A DNA stretch of 64,000 nucleotides from Amyelois transitella (taxonomy: Eukaryota > Arthropoda > Insecta > Lepidoptera > Pyralidae). Location: positions 2,480,001 to 2,544,000 of the forward strand of contig NC_083529.1 of the NCBI RefSeq assembly GCF_032362555.1. The letters run 5' to 3'. The position numbers were made by a program, and so were the translations under genes. Below are positions 33,205-46,300 of this stretch, piece after piece. The notes beneath the pieces are model-generated. The model was given only the letters and a program-made list of their open reading frames with translations. It was not told where the DNA came from and ran no database searches. Each line of letters opens with the position of its first letter. The first letter of the stretch is position 1.

Positions 33205-36200
33205 AATATAAATTTAAATCAAGTAGCAATAGAATTGCGGCTTATCATTGGCACTTCCGTCTGAGATAAGTTAACCAGATAAGCGCTTTAGCTCATGGAG
33301 TTGAAACAATAGATAGTTATGTCATATCTCCTTTTAACAGGGTCACCGAGGTCAAACGACGTTTGCTTTATGTAATTTCTTAATTGACTTTCTCACTCCT
33401 ACACTAGACTATTATTTCATTCTTAGGCTAATAAACATGGGATTCTTCATTAAATAGACGTGAATCTTCTTCTTTTTTTTCCTGGCTATAGTACCAACTG
33501 CATCCTCTCCGCTCTGGAGCCCTGGGCAAGCCATTGACCTTGGATCCTGGATAAGGTGGGTCTGGATAGGAGAGTGTTTACATGGAGCGACTCCCAACCT
33601 ACATCCGCAACCTTTGCATGGAATTCAGTTGCCTGAATGTGCATGTTTCCTCGATATGTTTTCCCTCGCCATTAGAACATCTATCATATCATTCTAAAAT
33701 AGTCATTGGTACATGGCCCAGGTGGGAATAGAACCAGTGCTGTTATGCGCAGCACGAATTTTTACCGATTCGATAAAGAATTGATTATTTGTGCCTATAA
33801 GTATACATATTATATATCTGTATGAAAATCATTGCTTGTTGAGCGAATTACTTTTTTTTGACTCGCTACCACACCATAAAAATATAAAAGAAAATAAACC
33901 TATCTGTATAAGGTATCTGAAATATATATCGTCGTCTGTTTTACAAATTGCTCGTATTATCAGAAAATATATGACGCGCGCAAAGTTTGAATATATTTCA
34001 CCTGTTAAAGTAAATCATAGTTTATTCTGGGCTATTCTTTATGTTTTCTGGAAGTATGATGTCAAAAAGGATCTAAAATTTGGCTTAAATATAGATTTAA
34101 ACACATTAACTAATTAATATAAATGTACGTAAAAAGTTACCTCTTATGCCTTATTAATCTTCTTGAAATATCACGTATAGAATAATATCATATAATATAA
34201 TTAAGAGTCCCATCAAGATAGAGTTCCAATGGGATTTGCGCAAAAACCTGTTCTCTTTTGTATGTGGCGCTAAATTTGTTGCTTTTTGTATATGGCGTTT
34301 AATTTTTTTTTTATATAAATGGTGCTAATTTAATAACTAGAGAATGTTATATCACGAACAGTTTTAAATGTTTTTTACTTTAGTTGCTTCTTACGGTATG
34401 CACATGCTAATATCCTTCCATCTCCCCCTGCGACAGCAGAAAGAATGGCAGAAGCCCTGTTTATAAAATCGTTAGAAGGGTAAGGCCGCCGAAATTGTCA
34501 ATTTTTTTGTGTGACTTTTGGTCGCTTTTTGTCGAACTACCATTATGAAGATATACTCCATAAATTGTAAAGTATACCTTAAATATATGTTTACCATCGA
34601 AGAGTAATATGATAGCCCCTACTGTTACTGTAATACCGTTGCAAAAATTCCAGATATAACTTGTTTGACGACAGTTTAAAATAAAAAAAGCGTCTTACTT
34701 TTGTGTTACATTTTTTTTTGTGTGACGAATTTATACACCCATTGTTTCGATTAAAACTACCAAATAGCAAAACAAAGTATTAATATGGCATCACTGTTAC
34801 CGACATATAAATGTAAAAAAGGCAGCCATGTTATTTTGTCACAGGAGGCATTTTGAAAGTCCGTTACATAACTTGCTATGATTGAAAAAAAAATTAAAAT
34901 TGTGATTTTGAAGGTAAGTAACCGAGATTTGTTAATTTTTGTACCGAATTGCTATGCAATGTGTTTAAAAGTGTGCGTGGAATCGCTCATAAGCGTCTAA
35001 TTGTAATAAATAACCAAGTTATAACCAAAAAATATTTTAAATATTTTACTTTTGTGTTGCTTTTGTATGACATATGTGTTACGCTTGTATTACTTCTGTG
35101 TTATTGTAACACAAATTTACGTGTTGCGTAACACAATAGATTTGTAAAGCCGCATTCACATTCTGTGAATTGAAAGTCGTTTAGTTTTAATGGTGCTACC
35201 TACAATCTCCCGTTGAAATAATAATTATTGATGTTTGATTCCTCTCCGTCGTGCTTCTTCCAGCCAGATAAATAGGCAAACAGAAAAAATATAAAAGTCA
35301 TTGTTTTGGTTGTAGGTATTGAGTTATTTGAGAGCCCTAAAAAAATGTTTACCTATTCTATTTACTTTAAAAAAATATTCTCGAAATTTACAAACCGCGA
35401 TGAGTTAATTTTACTGGTCAATATCTGTGGTACACAAGTGATATAAAAGAACCAAATATACGCGGGGTCTTTATATGTGGTTCAAATATGAAAGACATTG
35501 TAATATGTACTAATGTTATTTACAATTTTGGTTGAAAATTACTTGTTATTGATCTTTGTCGTAATGAATCACATCTTTTCATTGCAGCCAAATCCCTGAT
35601 GCGCTTCAGTTGTAACAGCTGTAAGGAATCCGATTTCTCCTGTCTTTCAAATCACTTAAAAGCTATTTCTAGAGCTTCAAAAGCTTCTGCGTGAGATGTT
35701 CCTTGACATTCATCCTCAGTGTCAGTCTCTTCTTTGAGATGAGAGCGGGAGTAAACATTCGGAGGCGCGTTTAAACTTGTCGCCACATGTCTAGTAGCGC
35801 GTTACTGGAGCCGTGACGCGAGTCCGGATAATCGGAATTTCGGATAATCGGGATTCTACAAGTTTTCGCTGCTAGTAGAAGTGGTATGTGCAGTACAACA
35901 GAAAGTTAGTTGTGTTCATAATATTTTTGAAATTAAAAATATTGGTAAAATTACAAAAGTCTTTTATTCAACCCCTTTTTCATTACTTACTTCATTTTTA
36001 CTACAGTTACTTACTTATATTCGTTAAGGTTATTTTAGTCACCAATCTGAAACGAACTTTACCCAAAATGTTCGTTGCTTTTGGGTTACATTTGTGTTAT
36101 GGTAACTCAAAATGTCTTGTGTTACTTTTGTGATACAATTGACAATTTTCGCGGCCTGACCCAGAAACGTTCAGATTATACACATGCTACGAAGTACTTT

Positions 36201-36930
36201 AGTCTACGATTTTTCTACGAAGTGCTACGATTTTGCTACGCAGCAGAACTTTATTTGAATTCTTCTTCTTGAATGTATGAGCTAACTCTTGTCGGTGGAG
36301 TCAAGTGGAGCTTTCTCCTCTTTCTATCTTTTTTTTAATTAGTTAGTATGTTGTTACTTTTCATTTTAACTTTATTTAATCAAAATATTTTATTCTTGAT
36401 CTTCCTCTATTTCCATTTTTTTTTTCATTTTCATCTTCATACTAAGTGTTTTTAATGTATGTCTAACCTGTCTCTGTAAGTATTTACTTTATATATATTT
36501 AGGTAAGTTTATTTAAAGAAACATATTTATGTAAGTCTATTATAAGTAGGTAACTAATTTTGTAAATATTCTCTTTCTACCCCGCACCATATTCTTTGTC
36601 TTATTGGTTGCCTGGGAGAGATTGAATAATTATATAAGGTCCCTATGTATGAATCACCTCAGTCATTTTTATAATTATTCTATTATCTATCTATCTAAAA
36701 GCCCATCTTCTTAAAACATACCAACATATTTATTATACTTACAATGAAATTATATCTTTAATAGATAGAAGGAAATACATGAAACAAGATAAAACAGATC
36801 AACAAAAATAAGGCACGTTTGCAGGGGATATAACAAGTAACATGTTTCCGGGCCAAACTAATATTACTTGGACTATATTTTATTACAAAGGAACTATAAT
36901 AAGGAGGTTAACGAAGTCCTATTCTTTATT
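33205..36930. other. No gene seen; AT-rich with minor repeats
   Basis: Short ORFs here have no coding character. A GC-richer repeat-like block lies at ~33480-33740. Many degenerate TGTGTTAC words, in both orientations, cluster at 34690-36150, and CTACGA words at 36185-36245. Confidence 0.45.
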
Positions 36931-36941
36931 GCCGAGAACCC

Positions 36942-37172
36942 ACACGGCACTTAAGAATAGGACCACTCCATCTTTTCCCCATGGATGTCGTAAAAGGCGA
37001 CTAAGGAAAATGCTAATAAACTTGGTATGGTTCTTTTAGGCGATGGGCTAGCAACCTGTTCTATTTGCATTTCAATTCATACAGCATACAGCTGAACGTG
37101 GCCTTTAAGTGTTTGCGAGACTGGTGGCCCTGTTTACCCCGTAAGAGATAAAGACGTCATTATATGTATGTA
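36942..37172 (+). mobile_element. SINE-like element S1
   Basis: ACACGGCACTTAAGAATAGG to the ATGTATGTAT tail. Confidence 0.85.
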
Positions 37173-37910
37173 TATTAAAGAAATATTACAATACAAAGTT
37201 ATAATAAAAACTTATGTGATTACTTCACTGGAATAATCAATTCATTCAATGACTGACTGACTTATTGACTGATACTGATTTCAGCGCACAACCTAAACCT
37301 GTAACCTAAGCTGTAGCTTCCTTTAGTGGTCTAGGATGCACTAAGAGAGGATTTCCTGGAACTCCCACGGGAAGGCAAATTGTCGGGACTTCCTGGAACT
37401 CCCGCGGGAAGGTAAATTGTCGGGATTTATTTCTTTACGCGGACGGAGTCACGGGCTTTCTGTAGTAGGTAGTATTTGTTATCACATTTGATCTAAATGG
37501 ACAGAATACTAAAAAATTTAACAAGAATACAAAAAATGATTATTTAAAAAAACAATTATCAATTATTCGAACGATGGTTATACAATGAAGACTTTGAATA
37601 TATTAGCATCCTTTTAATATTCACTGCCCAATTATTCTTATTTATTCACAACTGTCATTAAGTAAATTAAATATCGTGACGTTCACATTATTTGAAACAC
37701 TCATAAACTAGGTACGTCGCACACTTAAAAAAGAAAATATGCGCGATAAAAAAATACTATAAGTAATTACTAATAGCTCGTATCTATACTTCCAATACTA
37801 ATATAATAAAGAAAAAATATTTTAATTTTGTTCATGTAAATGCTGATTTTGAGCTGAATATAATTAAAATTATATAGCAGTCAGCAATTCGGTTCAAGAA
37901 ACTGACGAGA

Positions 37911-38131
37911 TGCCGTGTGGTTCCCGGCACCAATACAAAAAAGAATAGGACCACTCCATCTCTTTTCCATGAATGTCGTAAAAGACGACTAAGGGATAGG
38001 CTTACAAAGTAGGGATTCTTTTTTAGGCGATGGGCTAGCAACCTGTCTGTATTTGAATCTCAATTCTATCACTAAGCCAAATAGCTGAACGTGGCAATTC
38101 AGTCTTTTCAAGACTGTTGGCTCTGTCTACA
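37911..38131 (+). mobile_element. SINE-like element S1, 3' truncated
   Basis: TGCCGTGTGGTTCCCGGCAC head; stops at GGCTCTGTCTAC without the tail. Confidence 0.88.
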
Positions 38132-38173
38132 ATGGACGTCCTACGGCTTTTATTCATGATGATGTCAACTAAC

Positions 38174-38368
38174 ATACATACATATGGTCACGTCTATATC
38201 CCTTGCGGGGTAGACAGAGCCACCAGTCTTGAAAAGACTGAATGGCCACGTTCAGCTATTTGGCTTAATGATAGAATTGAGATTCAAATAGTGACAGGTT
38301 GCTAGCCCATCGCCTAAAAAGAAACCCAAGTTTGTAAGCCTTTCCCTTAGTCGCCTTTTACGACATCC
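38174..38368 (-). mobile_element. SINE-like element S1, 5' truncated, with target duplication
   Basis: Flanked by ATGTCAACTAAC (38162-38173 and 38369-38380). It lacks the head, and 5' truncation plus a duplication is the signature of target-primed reverse transcription. Another S1 tail piece lies at 38447-38526. Confidence 0.92.
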
Positions 38369-39317
38369 ATGTCAACTAACTTAAGAATTAATTGAGCCGA
38401 AGAAATTTTCACGCTACTCTAGAAATAACTAACTTAACTTCATGAATATAATCACGTCTATTTCCCTTGCGGAGTAGACAGAGTCAACAGTCTTGAAAAG
38501 ACTGATGGGCCACGTTTAGCTGTATTGATAACTTTTAGTTAAGTTAATTTTAAGTAAGAAAATATCTCTAAATCTTTACCACAAATATTCAACAACTTCA
38601 TCTTATGAAGTTGCCGTCTTTCCGACATTATCCTAACAACTTTGTGTAACTTTGTAATATTTCTCTGGATTATTTATTTATCTTTCGTGTTATTCAGGCC
38701 TTACGTATTTATAATAGCTAATAACTGTGGAGATCAACTTATTTTTTTCGTTCTAAGTGAATTCATACGTACCTATATCATAAAATAACTATAAATCAGT
38801 TACTAAATTTAAGTTCATATAGCTATAGTATCGCATTGGGTTAGCCTGTAAATATATTGTAAGAATGATAAATAAATAAAAAAATCTATATAAATAGGTT
38901 AACCAACTTAACAATTTCTATTTGTGTAAGTAATTTTTTTACAAATAAAATAATTTTTGACACAGATTTGTAACTTAAAAAATAAATACGAAAAAATAAA
39001 ACTCCATTAAAAATAAATACCTATCATTGTTATCGTAAACACGCAGTGTCACAGAGATTGAATAAATAAATTCCTTCCTGATGCAATGGCAAATTGAAAC
39101 ACAAACAGCAGAAGCCCGTATAAGCCGTATGGAGCCATCGCAAATTTCCGAATAATCACGGCAGATGGCGTGACTGTAGCCTATTTGCATAAAATCAGGC
39201 TCTCGCATCGGATATGCTACGCTGTACAAAATATTATTTTGACTAGCATTTTCGCATGGTTCGGCCCATGTGAGAATTCTAAAGAAATCTGCCTTAGCAG
39301 AAGGGACGTTGTTATTT

Positions 39318-39605
39318 CTACATTATTAGATAATTTCATTTATTTATTTAAACTTCATTGCAAAAAATATAATGTATAGCACAATTGGCGGACTTAATGC
39401 TAGTAGCATTATCTACCAGTCAATCATTGGGTCTGACAGAGAAATTTATGTGTGGTCAAACAAAATAAATATATTTATACCTACACAAAATAGAAAATAA
39501 AATAATTATAGTATACATACATAAATACTACAATAGATAAACATAAATAAATAGGTGCAGCAAAATATAGTGAAAAGGCTTATATCGTGACTCAAGAGAA
39601 ACCTA
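39318..39605 (-). repeat. LINE 3'-end repeat, copy 1
   Basis: GCGGACTTAATGCTAG, CATTGGGTCTGACAGAGAA, TTTATGTGTGGTCAAAC and GACTCAAGAGAA are shared in order with 48424-48716. Shorter relatives: ~40055-40202 and ~44966-45110. Confidence 0.8.
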
Positions 39606-40251
39606 TATACCCGTGATTTGAAATTAGAAACGTCTTAACTAGTTTTCAATACATTAAGTATATAACATGAGCTGAACGTGGCTGTTCTTGTTTTATACTA
39701 CTTGTCAATTTCATATTGAAGTCTAGTCTTTTGAGACTATTGGTTCAGTCTACCCCGTGATCCTTCACGGGGATCCCTAATGTTTTCAATGCAACAAACA
39801 TTATATTTAAGTATTGAAATATTACTGACTTGCTCAGGAATAAATGATTTGCTAACATGTGCTGAAACTGAAAATATTTTTCTTGGATTATAAATAGCCC
39901 GCTTAGAGCAATGTTATTTGTTCTCAAAAGGATGCTTATTTACTATTTGTAAGCCTACCACGAAGCTTGCCAGAATATTCGGGTCAGTAGGCTATTGAAC
40001 CCGTAGAGACTGAATTATGAATATGTGACAGACATTTTATGCCTGTGTCTTACTAGATAGATAGATAGATAACACTCTTAATTGCACCATAAGAGTAAAA
40101 CATACAAAACAACATAAAACAGATAAAGACGGTACAAAGGCGGACTTATCGCTAATGCAATCTCTTCCAGTCAACCTTAGTAAATTGCTTAAAGGCAATT
40201 CGTACAAAAATACTTACGCAGACGAAGTCGCGGACAGCAGTTGATAGACAT

Positions 40252-40437
40252 ACATATAATCACGTCTTAATCCCTTGCGGGGTAGACAGAGCCAACGGTC
40301 TTGAAAAGACTGATAGGCCACGTTCAGCTATTTGGCTTAATGATAGAATTAAGATTCAAGTAGTGACAGATTGCTAGCCCATCGCCTACGAAGAATCCCA
40401 AGTTGATAAGCCTATCCCTGACTCGCCTTTTACGACA
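40252..40437 (-). mobile_element. SINE-like element S1, 5' truncated
   Basis: ATAATCACGTCTTAATCCCT to CGCCTTTTACGACAT. Confidence 0.85.
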
Positions 40438-40664
40438 TTTATTTGGCTTTAAGATAGAATTGAGATTCAAACAATAAGCCAGTTAATGGTATAGCTATTG
40501 ATTGTACTTACCTAAATAGAAATCAGATTATTTATTCATTGTCATATAACATGTTATCATCTAACATATCAATTTGTAAAACATTCTAATGGCTCTTTTT
40601 ATTTTGAAGTAAATTTTGTACAGAGCTTCACAACTATTGATCTTACCAAAAAGAAATACCCATA

Positions 40665-40964
40665 CATACATAAAACCACGCCTCTTTCCCGGAGGGGTAG
40701 GCAGAGACTACATCTTTCCACTTGCCACGATCTCTGCACACTTCCTTCGCTTCATCCACATTCATAACTCTCATCATGCAAGCTCGGCGGTTTCGGGTAC
40801 TCTTGACCTGACCCTTTGCCAGGACGTCCTTAATTTGATCAAGATACGTTCGTCTAGGTCTTCCCACTCCGACCTTTCCCTCCACACTCTCCATGTATAT
40901 CTGCTTAGTCAAGCTTTCATTCATCCTCTCCACATGACCAAACCATATTATCAAGTACGTAACG
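40665..40964 (-). mobile_element. RTE LINE 3' fragment with 8-bp target duplication
   Basis: Flanked by TACCCATA (40657-40664 and 40965-40972). Encodes IIWFGHVERMNESLTKQIYM onward to the ORF end. Confidence 0.88.
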
Positions 40965-41391
40965 TACCCATAATATTTATTTATATCTAAAATTTCTTTA
41001 TTGTCAGAAAGAAAGTTATTGAACCATGAGTTATTTCTACCTTCACGCCTAAACCTAAGTATTATTTCTTCTAACCGCCTTCAAAAAAGAAGATACATAG
41101 TCTGACCTGTATGAATGCATGTTTGTACGCGATTATCTCGCGTTTTGCTGCATCGATTTTGATGCAGTTTTTATAAATCTGTTTGTTACACTAAGGTGAA
41201 GGTTTTAAAATTTTTATTCATAATTATATAAATTAATAGATAAATTCATTCGATATCAATAAATTATCAATGCAATTAATTAAGGCGTAGGTAGGTACAT
41301 TACTACGTGTACGCAATATATTTTTTATTTTTTAAATTAATCATTATTGATTCATATTTTCTCTCTTCTTTATCTTATCATATTTAGCTCT

Positions 41392-42105
41392 AGAAATGAC
41401 AGCATGTAATATTTTGATTGGAGGAGAAAAAGTGGAGCAAGTGAAAGAGTTTGTATATCTAGGATCAAAGTTTACATCAGATGGCAAGTATGATAGTGAT
41501 ATTGAAAGGAGAGTGAACGCGGGGAACATGGTGAATGGAGCTTTGCATGCCTTTATGAGCAGTCAGAAACTATCCAAAAAGGCTCGACTGGCTGTGCACA
41601 GGGGCGTGTTGGTCCCGACATTAATGTATGGGAGTGAAAGTTGGGTATGGCAAAAGAAGCATGAAAGCAGAATAAATGCAGTGGAAATGAGAGCGTTAAG
41701 GAGTATGATGGGTGTGAAATTGAGTGACAGGATAAGGAACAGCGTGATAAGGGAATGTTGTGATGTGAAAGAAGATGTAGTTACAGGAATAGAAAAGGGT
41801 ATGTTAAGATGGTTCGGTCATGTGGAGAGGATGAATGAAAGCAGGTTGACTAAGCAGATATACAAGGAGAGTGTGGAGGGAAAGGTCGGAGTGGGAAGAC
41901 CTAGACGAACGTATCTTGATCAAATTAAGGACGTCCTGGTAAAGGGTCAGGTCAAAAGTACCCGAAACCGCCGAGCTTGTATGAAGAGAGTTATGAATGT
42001 GGACGAAGCGAAAGAAGTATGCAGAGATCGTGGCAAGTGGAAAGAGGTAGTCTCTGCCTACCCCTCCGGGAAAGAGGCGTGATTTTATGTATGTATGTAT
42101 GTATG
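41392..42105 (+). mobile_element. 5'-truncated RTE LINE, 3' 0.7 kb
   Basis: Carries the last 228 codons of the RTE ORF, identical in translation to the full-length copy at 49.3-52.5 kb except for the final residue. Flanked by TTTAGCTCT (41383-41391 and 42106-42114); ends in an ATGT tail. A recent, 5'-truncated insertion. Confidence 0.92.
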
Positions 42106-42945
42106 TTTAGCTCTTAGTATGAACTCAAGAAACAGCTAGTTACTGACACCATACATGATGTGAAATAATTTTGCTTATTATTTGTGGTTGGATGGCTGGT
42201 TCTAAGACCTTTTGGATTTCTCCAATATTTTGTTAATAATAGTTATTATCATTTAGTTAAAATATCATGTAATAATATCAAGTTTACTTACATAGAGATT
42301 TAAGTTAAAAATAATGACGTTACTACTTACCAAAAATCATTATTTTACGAAATCCGAAATGTAACGCACTGTACAAATTACAACACTGTACAAATTATCA
42401 CAACACTAAATCAGCTAATCACAGAGCAAACTGCACTTAGACACATCATTACCGACATTCGATATTCAAAATTTTAATTTCGTATTATCGTACAGAAACA
42501 ATTTTTTTTTAAACACAAATGAGTTTTAATAGAATATTGTTGGTGTTTTGTAACAAAAGAGGTTGGTTTTCGGGCGTTAGGTGTTGCCCCTCGAGAAATG
42601 AACGTAGTACTGACGTAGATCTAAGTTTGGAGGGAAAATGCGCACGGAATGGGATGCGCGCGCAGAGAGATTCCATTTGGGGTGTTTTTGTTGGGAGAAT
42701 TTTAAAATTTCGTGATTATTCCGCGAGTTAAGAGCCGGCGCTCTTCGAGTAGTTAAGTTTTTTGACTTGAAAATGGTATTTGTGTTCGAATTACTTGACT
42801 TATCTACAGCTAGAATGATTTCACTCCAGAAAGGACACAACCGAGATAAATACGGATATGACTTTGAAAAAGTCGTGATTTTATGTATGTATTACTAAGA
42901 AAATAATAAAGTCAAGTAGGTACATGTTTACATAGGTGCATATAC

Positions 42946-43160
42946 TTAAACACGTTTTTATCCCTTACGGGCTAGACACAGCCAACAGTCTTGAAAAAAC
43001 TGAAAGGCCACCATCACCTGTATGGAATTTAGACTCAAATAGGAACAGGTTGCTATCACATCGCCTAAAAGAAGAATCCCAAGTTAATCAACATATCTCT
43101 TACAACATCTATGGAATTGAGATGGACTGGTTCTATTCTCAATCGCCGGGAACCACACGA
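42946..43160 (-). mobile_element. SINE-like element S1, diverged
   Basis: AAACACGTTTTTATCCCTTA to CGCCGGGAACCACACG. Confidence 0.8.
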
Positions 43161-43335
43161 AAGTCAAGTATACAAAATTTTTATAAGTCAAGTTATTTAT
43201 TTTTCATAAGTAGGTATAAGCCATACATACACTACTTATTTAAACACTTAGTACGAGTAGTTTAAGTTTTAAGTAATTTAAGTTAGTTGGGTTTTTCTTT
43301 TCCCTTCAAACATATGTTTTTTAAAGGCCACACTG

Positions 43336-46300
43336 CTATTTTCTTTTATTCTTCTCATAATTTTGAATAAATCGACCCACCACTTTCATGATGTTGGCTT
43401 CAAATTCTTCTATTCCTTTCTTTGAAGTTTTTATCTGGAAACGGAAATTACATAAAGTCATTTTAAAATCATTATAGTATCATTATCATCATGGCATTTG
43501 TATGAAACCCTAAAGTAAGTAATAATTAATTGAGCTACCCTCAAAATTCAAAGTACGTACAAGACTTTTATTCTAATATTGAATTATTGCAAACCTAACC
43601 CGAAATCATAACCCGGTCGTAGCTTATGTTAAAGATGAGAAAAGAAATCTTTTTCGGTTCGAACCTAACCCTATTCTGACCTTTTTTTTCGTGTGGAAAG
43701 ACCTTCGCTTATCCGGCCGGCTACGGGAAGCCGGACGGGTTATGTGGGGTTTGAACCCACTAAACTAGCTAGGGCTAGCAAGCTATCACTATTTGAATCT
43801 CTATTATATCATTAAGCCAAATAGCTGAACGTGGCCATTCAGTCAATTAAAGTAAAAATTAAATAAATTAAAGCAAAAATTCAACTACAACAGTATTCAG
43901 TACATAAATATATTTTGTTTGCACCTGATCTCCATTGAACCTGTTGAGAAGAGCTACACACACGATTGCAGACCTGATGCCGGCCTGATGAGTGAACGCG
44001 GCGAAGGCAGTAGCTTCCATCTCGATGTTCCTCACGCCTGCAGCGTACAACTTGTGGAGAAACTCCATTTTGTCCGCTTCTGTGTAATCGCAGAAGGGCC
44101 CGTCGAGGCGGCCTTGTCCTGAGAATTATACATCAATCAATACATATATATACTCTTACTAACTTACCGTGTGGTTCCCGGCAGTGACGTGTGGTTCCCG
44201 GCACCAATACAAAAAATAATAGGACCACTCCATCTCTTTCCCATGGATGTCGTAAAAGGCGAATAAGAGATAGGCTTATATACTTACGATTCTTCTTTCA
44301 GGCGACAGGCTAGCGACCTATCACTATTTGAATCTTAATTCTATCGTTAAGCCAATCTGCTGAACGTGGCCTATAAGTCTTTTCAAGACTGTTTACTGCG
44401 CAAGGTATATATATGTATATACGTGAGATACATAAGTGTGTAAATATATATGTGGGAATAGTCCTATTCAGTCTTTTCAAGACTGTGGGCTCTGTCCTCT
44501 GGCTCGCAAAGAATATATACGTGATTGTATGTATGTATGTACTAATTAATCTAATAGCGCATGATCTCATTTTTTCATAAAGAATTCACAAACAAAGAAA
44601 CATACCTACATTAAAGAATTTAAAACTTCTTACATAGATTAGATATATTGTTTACCGCTTTAGTGTTGCTATCATCAATATTTACCCCTGTAGTAGTCAT
44701 CAGCGGCCAAAGTCCCTCCAATAAGGATTTGGAAGCCGTCATCAGGTGATGTCAGGGCTTGCAGCTCCTGTGCCAGCCTCGTGTCCAGGTAGGTCGGGTA
44801 ACGGCGTTCCTCGCCAAGCACGTACTGTAAGGAAATAATGATGATGTAGATATTTCTACATTGTAGAATCATTTGAGCATTTGTGGTCCTGATGTATGGC
44901 TTAATGAAGGCATTAAGGTAAACTCAGTCAACTCACTCAACTCAAAATACAGATAAATTTCAAATTTCTTGTTTGTTTGTAAACTCTTTATTGCACATAA
45001 AAATAAATATAACAAATAACAAAACAGTTATTCGATTTAGAAGAATATGTACAATAGCGGACTTATCCCCAATTGGATTTCTTCCAGTCAACCAAAATTT
45101 ATTCTTGCATTATCCTTTTTTTTTTAAATAATACAGATATTCAGTCGCTCGGTGACCGAGGATCATTGTAATTCGTAAAGTCCCAGATAAAATAAAAGCG
45201 TAAATACGTGTGCGTTTAATACCTTTATCTTCTACTAGCTGTGCCCGCGACTTCGTCCGCGTGGAATAGTTATTTTGGGCATCATATTTAGGTCAGGCGG
45301 TCATGCGTATTAGAAAGAACGCTGGTTCGCCGTATTAAATGTTTCGCTGCAAATTGCTTATAACGACTATATCTCAAAACCTATTCGTCTGATTTATATA
45401 CTGTAAATGGCAATTTTAGTCTACATGAAAAGCCGAAAGTAATAAACATATTTATTTGGATAAGGATTAATACTGAATTAAAGAAAATTGGTTTCAAAAT
45501 AACTTATGTTTATAATGAAAAAATAATCTTAAAAAATGAACATAAAAGTGGTTATTGTAAGTAAACCTTAAGAGATAGATATATGCTCTCGCGGACATTT
45601 TTGTGGCAAAAAATGAGTACTTCACATCTTTAGTACATTGTTTTATTATATCTTTGTTGGTTTGCGCAGCGTTCGCGTGGAAAGCTCGCAGATGGCCGAC
45701 TCATTCAACTTTCACCTGCATTGTTGACGTTTCCCGTAGGAAATCCGGGATAAAATGTAGCCTATAGCCTTCCTCGATAAATAGACTATCTAACAGTGAA
45801 AGAATTATTCAAATCGGTTCAGTAGTTTCTGGGATTAGCGCGTTTAAACAAACAAACAAACAAACAAATAAACAAAACAAACTCTTCAGCTTTATAATAT
45901 TATAGTATAGATATAAAATTCTCGTGTTACAATGTTCGTTCCCGTTCTCCTCCGAAACGGCTTGACCGATTCTCATGAAATTTTGTGAGCATATTGAGGA
46001 GCTCTGAGAATCGGCCAACATCAATCTTTCATACCCCTTAATGGTTGTCCACCCACCCTTAACAATTTTTTAACTAGAAATTACTAAAAAAAAATTATAT
46101 GGCAAAACAAGGTTTGCCGGGACAGCTAAGTAGTTATTTATAAAAAGTGACATATCGCTAAACCATCGCTTGCAAGAAGATTTCCAAGTTTATTATTAGA
46201 TACTCTTTTCCTTAGTCGTCTTTTACGACATCCACGATAAAAAATGTGGTAGTCCAATTTTAAAATGCCGGGAACCACACGGATTTTAAGGACACGGGCA

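Noticed and set aside
42519..42840. Opposed ORFs in a GC-richer patch
   Set aside because: Both strands are open by chance; no splice context or family resemblance. Possibly a promoter-like patch, but unsupported.
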